Shown here one piece after another: positions 12,121 through 24,169 of a DNA stretch of 64,000 nt. Source of the DNA: Ceratotherium simum simum. Its lineage: Eukaryota; Chordata; Mammalia; Perissodactyla; Rhinocerotidae. The position numbers and the translations under genes were made by a program. Position 1 is the stretch's first letter. Each line of letters starts with the position of its first letter. The notes beneath the pieces were generated by a model. It was not told where the DNA came from. It was given only the letters and a program-made list of their open reading frames with translations, and made no database searches. The stretch lies in the NCBI RefSeq assembly GCF_000283155.1, contig NW_004454182.1, forward strand, positions 8,431,919 through 8,495,918, in the 5' to 3' direction.

Positions 12121-12855
12121 GGCAGAGGTTAAAAAGAGAGAAAAAGGAGAGGAAATTATCAATGGATCCTGTGAAAGAAAGATCGAGAACACAGGTAGAC
12201 TGGAGAAAGACAACCTCTTTCACAGAAACAGGGGGAAATGAGGAAACAATGAGTTTATAGGCTTTTAAACATCAAGAGTTTCCCTTTTTCTAATCTGACT
12301 GTGAAGTAGGATGCAAGGTAATTCACTGAGAGTGGGGCCGGGGAAGAAGGTAAGTGCGAGGGCATCTATTTTGAAAAAATTGGAAAAGGTCTGAAACAAG
12401 CAAGTGCAGAATGGGATATAAAGCTGACAAAGAGAACACAGTAGGGATGGACAGAGAGTGTTGAGAGCCCAGGTGAGGTTAGTGACAACGAATTGATAGT
12501 GATATAAATCTACTCAGTAGTATGATTTTCCCCAGCAACCTGGGGGCAGGTGAAGACAAGATAGACAATTGGGTTCATCTAGGTTTGGGAATCTGCTAGA
12601 TAGATGTGAATGAAAGACAACAAAGCAAGAGAGTTTATAATATTGACAAGAAAATGACTAACGTGGGAGAATAGAATCTAAGCTGTGTTCCAGCTTAGAG
12701 AGGGAAGTGGGAACGGGTGTGTAGTGATAGACTAGAGAAAAGCAGGGAGTCAATGGACTAGAACAGACAGGAGATACAAGTCAGGAATAGGCTGAAAGCC
12801 TGATTTCAAAGGTGTGGTTATTTTGGATGATGACACACACTGCTGGGAGAGGCAG
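12121..12855. other. intron, purine-rich, possibly more LINE-2
   Basis: Purine-rich text of the kind seen in antisense LINE-2 5' parts. No exon, no clear boundaries. Confidence 0.35.
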
Positions 12856-12859
12856 GTAG

Positions 12860-12985
12860 ACATAAGAGTAAAAACTAATATTTACTGAGAATTTATATGT
12901 TCTTAGCACTGTGCTAAGCTTTTTACATGCATTGTCCCCATATGATCCCTACAACTATTAATTAAGTAGTATTATCATCCCAACA
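12860..12985 (-). repeat. MIR fragment
   Basis: Antisense MIR 3' half: AATATTTACTGAGAATTTAT, CTTAGCACTGTGCTAAGC and GTAGTATTATCATCCC. Confidence 0.65.
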
Positions 12986-13401
12986 CTGTCCTGATAGTGT
13001 CAGTGAGATCTCTGAGATGCCTACAGAGGGTAGAAGAGAAATGGTCTGGAAATGGCACTGACGAATGAGGACAATGAACAACTTCCTCTTGAAAGGGCTT
13101 CCCGGGATGCAGTGTCCTTGGTGGAGAGCCAGATTTTGGTTAAAACTAGACTGCGACACTTAGAAGAGGCTGAGAATGTAGCAGAGCTTATTCCTCATTC
13201 TGACAGCCACAGTGGAAGGATTTCAGGAAGAGGAGAGGAGTAAGAGTTTGGAATAGGGAACGAGAAGCCCAGATGAATATTATGATAAGAGAACACTGAG
13301 AGGGTATACAGGTTAGACAACTGAAGAGTTTACATCATGCGTAGAGTGACAAGGAAAATGGGGGTGAGACCACATGGATTTAGACTCTAGAAGAAACCTT
13401 C

Positions 13402-13612
13402 GGGCCGGCCCCGTGGCTTAGCAGTTAAGTGCTCGCGCTCCGCTGCTGGCGGCCCGGGTTTGGATCCCGGACACGCACTGACGCACCGCTTCTCTGGCCA
13501 CGCTGAGGCCACGTCCCACATACAGCAACTAGAAGGCTGTGCAGCTATGACATACAACTATCTACTGGGGCTTTGGGGGGAAAAAATAAATAAATAAAAT
13601 GATTTAAAAAAA
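13402..13612 (+). mobile_element. ERE SINE
   Basis: GGCCGGCCCCGTGGCTTAGC head, tRNA-like promoter, TATCTACTGGGGCTTTG and an (AAAT)n tail. TSD aagaaaccttc at 13391-13401 and 13613-13623. Confidence 0.95.
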
Positions 13613-13704
13613 AAGAAACCTTCAAACACAACCATCCAGCCTCTATTTTTGGCTCATCACTCATTCTGTCTCTACAGGCAATGGGTAAGTAGCTTAAATT
13701 CACA

Positions 13705-13885
13705 GACTATAATAGCCAATATTTATTGACTGCTTAGTATATGTCAGACATATCACATGTATTAATTTATTTAATCCTCACAACAACACTATGAGGTATG
13801 TGCTATTACCATCTCCAGTGTACAGTGAAAGCTTACATAGCTAGCATCTGGCAGGGCTTGAATTAGAGCCCTGCTCACTGACTCA
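13705..13885 (-). repeat. MIR SINE
   Basis: Antisense MIR: CAATATTTATTGACTGCTTA, TTAATCCTCACAACAACAC, then CTAGCATCTGGCAGGGCTTG. Confidence 0.7.
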
Positions 13886-13889
13886 CTGA

Positions 13890-15880
13890 CTCCCAAAGCT
13901 TAACATTTTGGTATTTTGACTGCTTGATCAGGACTGTCATTTCTCTCCCTACAATTCTTTCCTATATTGCACACTTTCTCTAGCAGAAAAAGGTCTCTCC
14001 ACAATCCTTCCAGAGAAACTTAAATGTTAATGTATGATAAGATGATGACAATGTCAGTACATCCAAGGCTAACCTTTAACACTATGCTCTATAACTGGAT
14101 TTTGAACTAAGAACAGTTCATCTTGGACTTTACCCAAAAGAGCTTACATTCTTAAGTACCCAAAAGACGGCCCTTACTTAGAAGGTAGTCTTAAGGCATA
14201 TAGCCCCAAGATAGTATTTTAGCACAAATCTAGTGTGTTAAAAAAGTTGTCTGTTACACAATAACTTTATTCTGTCCTTGGGATGGAAACTAGCCTCTGA
14301 TATTTCTCCCTAAGGACAAAAAATAAGTTACTGCCAGGCTTATTAAATTCCATGACAGACAATATCTGGTTTTTTTTTTTAGCTCCATAGATTTTTCTGT
14401 GTGTAACAACCAAACAAGCAAAGTAGCTTTCATACATATAAAATAAGCAGAAATCTCACTACAGAAATTTCTCTTTTCTGTTATTTAACAATTTTAAAAT
14501 ATTAAACCATAGTATTTATGTATAGAATGCAAGAAGCAATAAAAAATAAAAACCCAGCAAAGAAACAAACCACACTTGGATTCTAACTATCTTAATACTG
14601 ATTTAGCAATCAGACTTTGCTTTCAGTGGGTGGTGTTTCCAAGAAACCTAAAAGACTTAAATAGCAAAGATGTGGTATGAGTCCTCACATTTAATGAGGG
14701 TCTTTTATTTACTCCAACAGGTAACTGCAATGGGAAGGCTTAAAATTTAAGTGTTTATATGTCAATTATTTTTGAGCTCTTCACTAAGGACTTTGTAGTT
14801 TTTAACTAAATGACGTCCTTCAGAAACAAAATAATACAATCCATATTAGTTAAATATATTTTGGAAGAGAGATAATACTATGTCTGCTATCATAAATTTG
14901 AGTTTGTTTCATTGTATTTTAGCATTATTTCTTCAGCCGAATCCCTGGAGACAGGACCATATATTTTCCTGACCAATCTATGTTTAATTGGATACTTACA
15001 TTATTTGAGTGTGTGATTAAATCATATGTAATATTCAAAAAGTATTTAAGGATGATACTCTTTTCTTTAAAGAAGTATTTGGGGTTTGTTTTTAAGACTT
15101 TCTTTAATTTCTTACATGAAGCTTTTTTTCAACTAGACCACTTTATCTTTAAAATATAGACAAGGATATACAGTGCAGGAAAAAGTGTTTTTCATCACCT
15201 CTGTTCCCTTCATTATTGTCAAAATCTTTAATACCATGTTCTCTCAGAAAACATCTGGGTACTATTAAAAAATAAATTCTCAGGCTCTGGAAAAAGTATC
15301 TTCAGCCTTTATTTCAAAATGGAGAAATAATTTAAGCTAATGTTTCAGGAATATACTTTTCTAACATTATTAGATGTTAAAACAAAAGCATGCTAGCGAA
15401 AAAACACCTGATCAAACCCAGGTGATGGAAAATCCATTAACCAGATCATGTATGCCAGATCTCCTAGCATACAACAAACCTGCAACCTGTTCTAAGTATG
15501 TCTTGTCTTTTCTCCATCCTGTGCTCCCAAGTCAGGCTTCAATTACCCTAGGAGATCCATGGGCTTAGGCTTGAAGAGTGCCAGAGGGACCAGGTAGAGC
15601 TGAGCCTGCGATGTGAGAATAGCTAGTGTGATCCTGGCATTAGGAACTACAAGTGGTCCAGGGTCACTCCAAACCCCTAGAGGACCTTCTAGCTGCCTTT
15701 GGGGCCACATCACCTTGGGATACATATATATATATATCTGGGGTTTTGTTGTTTTGATTTTTTTTTAATCAGACTACCCCCAAAAAGAGAAGGATATTTC
15801 ATATTACAGGGTAGTCCTTTACTTATGTTAACCAAAATGAACACAAGTGAAGGCCTCTGAATAATGGGTTTGTTTTTTTT
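13890..15880. other. intron, no exon recognised
   Basis: AT-rich. No EF-hand-coding segment and no young SINE. Short frames at 15374-15725 have no support. A short (TA)n run sits at 15725-15737. Confidence 0.4.
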
Positions 15881-15884
15881 TTTA

Positions 15885-16100
15885 AAGAAATCTCTTAGTA
15901 TGGGTAACAAAGTGGGAAGTCCTGGATGTGAGTCCTCGGTTCTGCCACTTACTAGACATGAGACTTCAGCAAGTCTATTAATCACAGATTGTTCCTTTAT
16001 TTGCAAAATGCACAAGATAATCACACAACCTACCAACCCACAGAATTATTTATAGGGTCAATTTAGTTAATAAACACATAAAACTACTCGATAAATTCTA
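15885..16100 (+). repeat. MIR SINE
   Basis: TGGATGTGAGTCCTCGGTTC, TGCCACTTACTAGACATGAG and a 3' ATAAACACATAAAACTACTC region follow MIR order. Confidence 0.55.
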
Positions 16101-16690
16101 AAGCAGTCTCCGGATGTCAGACATTCATAATACTAACAATAAAATTGGGTAGAGTTTGCATTCAACACTAGAACTGAAAAAAGTGGGTGGCTAGTTTTCT
16201 GAAACTCCCTTTGCATTCCCTGTTCCTCTGAACATAGTTAAACTCGGTTTCTGCAGAAAATGATTTGAGGTACCGGGAAACAAAGCAATTAGAAGATGAA
16301 TAATAGCCCAGGCAGGATACGGCTGAAGATTTGCGCACAAGGCTGAAGAGGAAATGTTTGATCCTGAGCAGGTGTTCTCCCTAGATTGTCTAACCTGAGG
16401 TTGATTGACGTTGGGAAACACGGCTTGTTCCCAGGTGGGTAAGCCTTGGGGCCGCTGGGCTTTCGGGATTGTGAAGGTCACATGAGATCCTGTGAGAGGA
16501 GGTCAGGGAGATTTTCCAAGCATTCAGGGCCTGGGTGGATATCCTACCTTGAAGATGTCTCGTCACCGCACACAAGCCCACTTCCTGCACCAGGGGCAGG
16601 ACCTCCAGTCCATGCGTGACCACCCCGGGGACTGGAAACCGCAGCGGAGCGCCCAGAGGCCTCTGGGAGAGCCCGCTGTGGGAGCAGCAG

Positions 16691-16750
16691 CGGGGCGTGC
16701 CGGGAAGGGGCGGGGCATGCCGGGAGGGCACGGGGCATGCTGGGAAGTTT
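16691..16750 (+). repeat. three 20-bp GC-rich tandem units
   Basis: Units at 16691, 16711 and 16731 each begin CGGGGC(G/A)TGC(C/T)GGGA. The last unit, GGCATGCTGGGAAGTT, resembles the TGGGAnTTGTAGT/GCATGCTGGGA half of a ZNF143/Staf site. The surroundings (16440-16800) are locally GC-rich in an otherwise AT-rich intron. Open frames here reflect composition. Confidence 0.7.
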
Positions 16751-16929
16751 CCATGCTGACACTGAGAGAAGGAGGGCACGTGGTACTCTGGAGTTTTTCG
16801 AGAGAGATGGCACAAGAGCAGTGCCTGTGTTATTTCAGAAGTGAAATTGCCCTAGTGGTGTGCGTTTCAGAGCTGTTCTTACAAGACAAGACAGTTTGGA
16901 TTGTTTACAACCAGCATCTCTTCTAGTGC

Positions 16930-18320
16930 CTCAGTTCCGTCTAGGTGGCCCAAAGGCGACTGTTTCCTGTGGCCTCCTCCCACTGTCCCAAGTATTAACA
17001 AGCCCCACCTGTACTGATGTCCTCATCCTGGCTCTTTAAGTCTTCTCTGCCTGGGCTCTGATTTTTTACAATACTGCAGGGACAAATCTCAAGTTTTACT
17101 TTTTGACCTGAACAGGCCTTCAGAATTTTCCAAAATTACACTTTAAATCCCAGTGTAAGTTTTTTCATCTTGGACAAATCCATTTCATGCTTGCATTAAT
17201 TTGGGGCAGAGCCCCAGCCCTACGTGAGTAGATTATCGAGGAAAACCTATTAAAAATTCTGACCTGACCGAAACATGCAAACAAATTGGAATACAGCTTC
17301 TGTGTCATTTTGAACACAACAAAGGATTTACACTTTTTCTTCTCTCTCTCTCTCTGGGATGACTGTGGCTGAGATTTGACAATGCACTAGATAGATTCTT
17401 GGTCTGATTTCACATTGGAGGTTTTCCTAAATGATAAGTAGAAGAATATCCTAACACCCAGGTAAAATTACTATCATTACTCTATTTTTCATATGTAACC
17501 TAATCTAGTTAGTTCAAAATTTAGGGCAATTAGATCCATCTGTGCAGATTGACTATTGCAATCCAGTTAGCTTCTAAATTCTGTTTTCTAAAAATCTGAC
17601 TTAAAATATTCTGTTAAGTGTGTTTTAATATATTTGTAAAATTTTCTTGCTCTCCCTTTCCTCACAGTGCTTTGTGATTCTCTTGTGGGAAGGACTGTCT
17701 TTAAATTAAAAGCAATTGGAGTTGCTATATGAGATTTAGAAAATATAGCAGAAGAGCTAAAGGGAATAAGTCAAGTTAATCAGAATAAAATATTCAATCA
17801 TTGAAAAAATATGAATCACATCAATAGGTAGGTTATGTTATTATTATGGATTATGTTTAATATTCTATTTTAGAGCAAATACAGTCTAATATAGAACACA
17901 CATAATTATCACCCGTTAAAAGTCACTTGTGTCATTGTAAACTAACATTTTTAAATGAAATTAAAACTTTTACTTTGGGATCGCCATTTCATAGATGAAG
18001 ATTTAGATATAAGTATAGGTATAGGTAAAGATATAGATATAGACACAACTCTGTATAAATAACTTCAATGTTATGTTTTACTGCAAATAAGAAAATTTTC
18101 TTTTTTCAACTTTATATGTATTATGTTTCTTCTTTGCAACATAGCTTATTTCTATACTTAATATTGATTTTTTTCCTAATATGCAATGGAAATGATGAGT
18201 TTTATAAAAAAAATGTTTTGAATAACACGAAAACATGTAGTATAAAACATAACCCCCTTCCACAATAATTGCTCCCTTCCTCTCCCAGAAATAACTACCT
18301 TTGATTGCTTGATGCTTCAT
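16930..18320. other. intron, no exon recognised
   Basis: Holds a short (CT)n at 17339-17356 and a degenerate gata-type simple repeat at about 17995-18045. Otherwise unassigned AT-rich DNA. Confidence 0.4.
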
Positions 18321-18329
18321 CCTCTAGAT

Positions 18330-18570
18330 TTTTTTTCCATACATATACTAACATATATTATTATTTTAAAATAAAGTTATATTTGAAAAATTCTGTCATT
18401 TTATTTTTTTCACTAAGTCAGTATTAGATATCAGTGCTAATATCTGTATACTTAATTCTTTTTAAAAGCCTATATGGTGTTGCACTGTTTGGATGTACCA
18501 TAATTTAAAAAACCAACCCCTTACTAATGTATATATTGGTTGTGTCTAACTTCTTCTTACAATTTAGCTT
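18330..18570 (-). repeat. old LINE-1-like fragment
   Basis: TTGCACTGTTTGGATGTACC and ATAATTTAAAAAACCAACCC match the antisense '...gtaccataatttatttaacc' motif common in old L1 3' regions. Confidence 0.4.
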
Positions 18571-20146
18571 CTTGTACTCTGTCTTTCTTCCTTTTCATTG
18601 CATTCTACCTCAATCTGGTGTTTTCTTGTGACCCAGGGCCACTTTATTCCTTTTTCATTTAGCCTGTTTTTCTGAAATGTTTTTCTGACTTTTAAGTCTT
18701 GTCCTTTCCTTTTGAATCTTCTTTGTCTTATCCATTCCTTTTGAATCTTCTATTTTCATTCTCCTATTTTTTCTCCATTAAGGACAAAGGTCTTCTTACG
18801 CAAAATCTCTCCTCTCTGGTACCAGTGTGCTCTCCTCACTCTTTCCAACCCCAGCGGTGAAGAGGAAGAGGCACTGAGTATCAGGTTTCTGATAAGGAAC
18901 AAGAGGCTGCTACTGGCAGGGAGCCTTGTCAAGATCTCCCTCATTCTGAGCACTCCATTCCCACGTGAACAACAATGAATGGAGATTTCACCCGCCTACC
19001 CCACATTGTTCAAGTTGTCCTTTGCCCTTTCTGTCAAATCTTGGCACCCAGGAGACAGCAGAACATGTTCTGAATTCAACCCTGGGGAGCCACGGATCAA
19101 TATCACTTGACTCTTCTTACCCATTAGTTGTTCTCTTTCTGTGCCTGACTGGAGTGATGCCTAAGCTATTCTTTGTCATGGCCCCTTCTCAGTTGGCCCA
19201 GCTAACCCCTTTAGGGTGGGATGGCTTTCTCCATCCTCTAGGCCGAGTGCCATGAGCAGAGGAGTAGAGCACGGACAAAGTCCCAGGCTGAGTCTTAGGA
19301 CGTAGGTTCTCTCACTGCTTCAGCTGCAGGCTCAGAGGCTGTGGAGAAATTTAGTATATTTTACCTCTTTGTGATCTTAGTTATGAAATACCAAGAAGAA
19401 TATTAACTGTCCAGTTAACTCACAGAATACTATAAGAATGGAAATCTATAAGACGCTTTGAAAATAAACTTCCAAAGAAACAGAGTTTATTATTTTATAC
19501 GTCTCTTCTCCTTTTTCAGTACATATGTTTTAACTGACTTCCTTTGTTTATATTGGTAATCATTTCTGGTTTTTTCTGCCATTTGTACCTATTCTTCCCA
19601 TGAATTAGTTCGTATTTGTGGAACACAGACAGTATATTTATATTTCTCTCCAATGAGACTTTCTTTCAGCAGACTTTTTTTTTGAGGGAGGTGGGGTGGA
19701 TTCAGAGAGGGAGAAAGACATGGCTGTTGTCATTTTTTAACATCCAAATTTTTTTATGTTGTTCAAATTTCTTTTACATCTGAAACCTTCTCTGGAATGT
19801 TTTTATGATATTAAGGCCTTGATTTTAAGTGGCAACGTCAAATAAGCATAAAAATTTTATAATGAGACTAACTTCCTATCTAATAGTAAGCTAAGTACTT
19901 AGAAAATTAGAGTAATTCTTCCAAGCCATAGATAAGTTGCTCAGGAAAAACAAACCCCTAAACCAACTCAGTGTTTGATTGACTCTAGGCCAATGTCTTC
20001 ATCTCTCTTATTTGAACCCTCTGACTTTAAAATTGGTGGAACTTGGAGGCCAAATGCCAGTTACCTTCTAATAATCAGGTAGCAGATTGTGGGATGGCTA
20101 GAACAAATCTGAACATGACACTGAACTCCTCAGGAGAAAGACGTTT
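18571..20146. other. intron, no exon recognised
   Basis: Pyrimidine-rich around 18600-18760. A plus frame at 18965-19255 has no family resemblance. No clear repeat boundaries. Confidence 0.4.
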
Positions 20147-20156
20147 TAATATTTTT

Positions 20157-20365
20157 TTTTTAAAGATTTTATTTATTTATTTATTTTCCTCCCAAAGCCC
20201 CAGTAGATAGTTGTATGTCGTAGCTGCACATCCTTCTAGTTGCTGTATGTGGGATGCGGCCTCAGCATGGCCGGAGAAGCGGTGCGTCGCTGCGCACCCG
20301 GGATCCAAACCGGTCCACCAGCAGCGGAGCGCACGCACTTAACCACTAAGCCACCGGGCCGGCCC
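20157..20365 (-). mobile_element. ERE SINE
   Basis: Antisense copy ending GCCACCGGGCCGGCCC. TSD taatattttt at 20147-20156 and 20366-20375. Confidence 0.95.
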
Positions 20366-20530
20366 TAATATTTTTAAAGTTTAAAAATAAGAAATGTTTT
20401 AGGCACTTAAATGGGACAAAATTTCATAAAATTGCAGATTTCATCCCCTGTGGTAATTTATGGTAAAAGAAAAGGCAGAGAAATTCTATTTTAACTGTCA
20501 TGAAATACTTTTTCAATTAAAAAAAAAAAG

Positions 20531-20790
20531 AGGGGCTGGGTCGGTGTAATAGCTGTTAAGTTGATGCGTTCCACTTTGGCAGCCCAGGGTTCACCAGTTC
20601 GGATCCTGGGCGCGGACCTACTTGTCGCTCATCAAGCCGTGCTGGGGCAGCGTCCAGTTGCAGAAGAGCTACAACTCCACAACTACGATACACAGCTATG
20701 TACTGGGGCTTTGGAGAGAAAAAAGAAAAAAAAGGAAGATTGGCAACAGATGTTAGCGCGGGGCCAATCTTCCTAACAACAACAAAAAAA
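20531..20790 (+). mobile_element. ERE SINE, hybrid tail
   Basis: Head GGGGCTGGGTCGGTG. It carries both the TATGTACTGGGGCTTTGGAG block of the short-tail form and an AGGAAGATTGGC...GCCAATCTTCCT hairpin tail of the long form. Confidence 0.85.
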
Positions 20791-20799
20791 GCCTTGGCG

Positions 20800-21840
20800 T
20801 ATGTATAAGAGTTCTTTTCTTCATTAATTGCAAACGGCCCATTTCCAAGCACACATTACTATCGCTTTCTCTCTCACTTACTTCTTCCTTTCCCAATGCA
20901 TTTTAATACCATACCAATGCATTCCAAAACTAATGTTGTTTTGGCCTTTGATTCTTAAAGAAGGGGAAAATGCAAATTTGTCTTTTTATTAATAAGTGCA
21001 TAATTTCTAATAGATTATACACAATCTTGTAACTCATCTCAGTCTGAATAATCAAGATCGTTTGGATTTTCAAATGCAACACCTAACTGTAACAAAAGAA
21101 AGCCCAAAGACTCAGAATTCAGGACATGATATTGCTGATTAAAGCAATTATAATTTAATGATCCCATTGGGTATTTCATCTTTGCTGTACAAATAACCGA
21201 GACTCAAGCCATCAACTAGAAGGAAAGGCCTTGGTAGAATGTGTGACTAGTAATGTGAACTGCCAATGTCCCAAACTTACAGCTTAAGTAAACTAAAGGA
21301 ACTTCACATCTGCCAAGTTGGAAAATAACAGTGTATTAAAGATTTCAGAAGGGAGTTGAACCTAAATAGTGTTCATCACTAGGATAAGGTTCTAAATAAC
21401 TACATGGCTTTAATGAGGACAGCTGACATAAATGGTACCAACAAAAGTATTGATTACATGTAAAATTATAGATCAAGCCTTTGCATAATTAAGGTTTGAG
21501 GATGTCACTCTCTAATATTCTTTAATGAAAAGAGGATCTTATGAAATGTTGGCAGAGGCATGTGTTAAGTCCAATGGCCTGCTAACCGGTTAGATTATCT
21601 GAGGTAGTTATGCTTCTGGGTTTGTATTTATGTTGATCCAATTTGGTTTGGTTACCTTCGAGCCTCTATAAAGTTACCCAGTCTATATAGGGGATTAGGA
21701 AATGGAAGCATAAATTAAGTCCCCAACCTAATTGCTTTCTTCCATCCCCTCTCCCTGTAGACAGCCCTGCTGTCTCCAAGACCTGTCAAAATCTATATTC
21801 AATATATCCAAAATCAAATGAGTCCAGAACATGTACAGAG
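20800..21840. other. intron, nothing assigned
   Basis: AT-rich, without recognisable exons, LTRs or SINEs. Confidence 0.4.
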
Positions 21841-21844
21841 CATT

Positions 21845-22290
21845 AATGAAGAGCATGAGTTTCGGAGTTAGACAAAACTTCCCTGGAATCCCAGCTCAGC
21901 CACCTACTAGCTGTGCAATGTTGGTCAAGATATTAATTCCTCTGAACCTCACTTTCCTCATCTGAATATCTGAATAATGAGGAAAACAATATCTACTTCA
22001 GGGCCGGCCCGGTGGCTTAGCGGTTAAGTGCGCGTGCTCCGCTGCTGGCGACCCGGGTTCGGATCTCAGGCGCTCACCGACACACCGCTTCTCCGGCCAT
22101 GCTGAGGCCGCGTCCCACATACAGCAACTAGAAGGATGTGCAGCTGTGACATACAACTATCTACTGGGGCTTCGGGGGAAAAAAAATATCTACTTCACAG
22201 AGTTGCCATGACAATTAATTATTTTATCCCAATGCCTGAAATGTAACAGCCAAAAGAATGTACCAGTATTATTACTGTTAAGTTTCCTGA
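21845..22290 (+). repeat. MIR SINE split by an ERE
   Basis: The 5' part (GAGCATGAGTTTCGGAGTTA, CAGCTCAGCCACCTACTAGC) and the 3' part (CAGAGTTGCCATGACAATTA) are contiguous once the ERE at 22001-22184 is removed. Confidence 0.7.
22001..22184 (+). mobile_element. ERE SINE inside MIR
   Basis: GGGCCGGCCCGGTGGCTTAG head and CTACTGGGGCTTCGGGGG tail. TSD aatatctacttca on both sides. Confidence 0.95.
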
Positions 22291-22559
22291 ATGGTCTTTA
22301 TATGTCTGCTATGTCAATAAAAAATAGAATAAAGAAGGACTTTGTTGATGATGACATATAGGATACTGTGTAATATTACTATTAATACTACACTACTTCA
22401 TTTTAGGAAAAGGCTTTGTAAGTGGATACATCGCCCAAATTCATCAGTTGTCAGTTGGATAACATTTGTAGAATTTCTGGATGGCAGAAAAATAGCCATA
22501 AAAATAGTTGGAGTTCACAGCACTATTTAAAAATGTATTCTTTTCAGTTTCACCAAAAT

Positions 22560-23225
22560 TAAGACTTCTACTCTTCAAAAGATATCATTAAGAAATGAAA
22601 AAGCAAGCCATAAACATACATGTCTGAAAAAGGACTTATATTAAAAATGTATAAAGAAATCTTACAACTCAATAATAAGACAGATAATCCACTTAAAAAT
22701 GGGCAAAAGATTTGACCAGATTCACAAAACGGGAAACAGAATGGCCAATAAATTCTTGAAAAGATGTGCACCATCCTAAGTCATCAGGAAAATGCAAATT
22801 GAAACCACAGAGTAACTACTCTACATACCCATTAAAATGGCTAAAATTAGAAAGACTGACAATACCAAGTGTTGGAGAGGTTGTGAAGCGACTGGATTTT
22901 CATATATTGCTGGCGGGAATGTAAAATATCACACCCATTTTGGAAAACGGTTTGTCAGTTTCTTACAAAGTAAACCAATGCTTACCATCCAATGCAACAA
23001 TTCTACTCCTAGGTATTTACGCAAAAGTAAGGAAAACATATGTCTACACAAAGACCTGTATACACAAAGGCGAGCAGCCTTGTCCATAATAACCCCAAAC
23101 TGGAGACAACGCAGATGTTCATCAACAGGTGAATGGATAGACAAATTGTGGCATCTGAAGAGAGTGGAATACTACCCAGCACCAACAAACTACTGACGCG
23201 CTATGGATAAATCTCAAAAACAATC

Positions 23226-23278
<53 letters not shown>

Positions 23279-23480
23279 GTTCTGAAAATAGGAAATCAGC
23301 CAGGAGGCAGAGGGAAACTCACTCTAAGGGAACTTTCTGGAGTGATGGAAATGTCCTTTATCTTGACCGTGGTGGTGGTTACCCAGATGTATATGTTTGT
23401 CAAAACTCATTGAACTATATACTTCAAATGGGTGCATTTTATTGTATATATGTATATCTGTGTAGTAAAGAATTTAAGTC
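22560..23480 (+). mobile_element. LINE-1 3' end (ORF2 C-terminus and 3' UTR)
   Basis: Decayed ORF2 text (ATGGGCAAAAGATTTGACC, GGCTAAAATTAGAAAGACTG, ATTCTACTCCTAGGTATTTA), then the 3' UTR with GTATATATGTATATCTGTG. A compound TG/TA microsatellite at 23224-23275 interrupts it. Frames are broken. Confidence 0.8.
23224..23275 (+). repeat. (TG)n(TA)n microsatellite
   Basis: A perfect run of TG switches to a perfect run of TA within the L1 3' UTR. Confidence 0.95.
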
Positions 23481-23489
23481 TAACCAAAA

Positions 23490-24160
23490 AAGGGTCTGGC
23501 CTTTGCCCTCAGCTTCTAGAGGTAACCTCTAAGCCTTTGGAATGCCGTGTGTGATAGGAGTATCTTTGTTTACCTGGGGGCCTTGGCTTAGGCTGGTGGA
23601 CTGATAGTGTGATACAGAGTTGGAGCTGGCCACACCAGAGAGTATTTAGGGTGACCACACCAGAAAGACCAACAATGTGCTGTAGGGTGGGGGCTTTGGG
23701 TCACACAGCATCAGCCTGACCAGAGGGACTGGAGACTGGAGACTGTGATTAGCCAAAGGGGCAACCCATCATGCCTACGTAATGGAACCTCAATAAGAAC
23801 TCTGAACCACAAGGCTCAGGTGAGCTTCCCCAGTTGGCAATATTCTGTGTGTTACACACAGATCCCAGGAAAATAATGCATCCAAGTCTCCGTGGGGAGA
23901 GGACAGTGAAAGCTCTGTATTTAGTATTTTTTCTGGATTCTGCCCTATGCACTTCTTCCCTTGGCTAATTTTAACCTGTATCCTTTCCCCATAATAAACC
24001 ATAACTGTGAGTATAACAGCTTTCAGTGTGCTCTGGGAATCCTGCTAGCAAATTATGGAAACTGAGGGCGGTTTGTGGAACCCCCTGAATGTGCAATTGG
24101 TGTCAGAAGTGAAGGTTGTCTTGTGGGGAACTGTGTTCCTGCTGACTTTGCAGTTTCCTA
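23490..24160 (+). mobile_element. probable ERV LTR, family unassigned
   Basis: CCTTTCCCCATAATAAACC, GTATAACAGCTTTCAGTG and CTAGCAAATTATGGAAACTG form an LTR-type polyadenylation region. It shares this layout with the element at 42930-43745. No clean TSD. Confidence 0.5.
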
Positions 24161-24169
24161 AACTTCCCA

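Noticed and set aside
18965..19255. 96-codon plus-strand frame
   Set aside because: No domain, no splice signals and no support beyond length.
23224..23275. Dense TG/TA run as a possible regulatory or recombination signal
   Set aside because: An ordinary compound microsatellite within an L1 tail.
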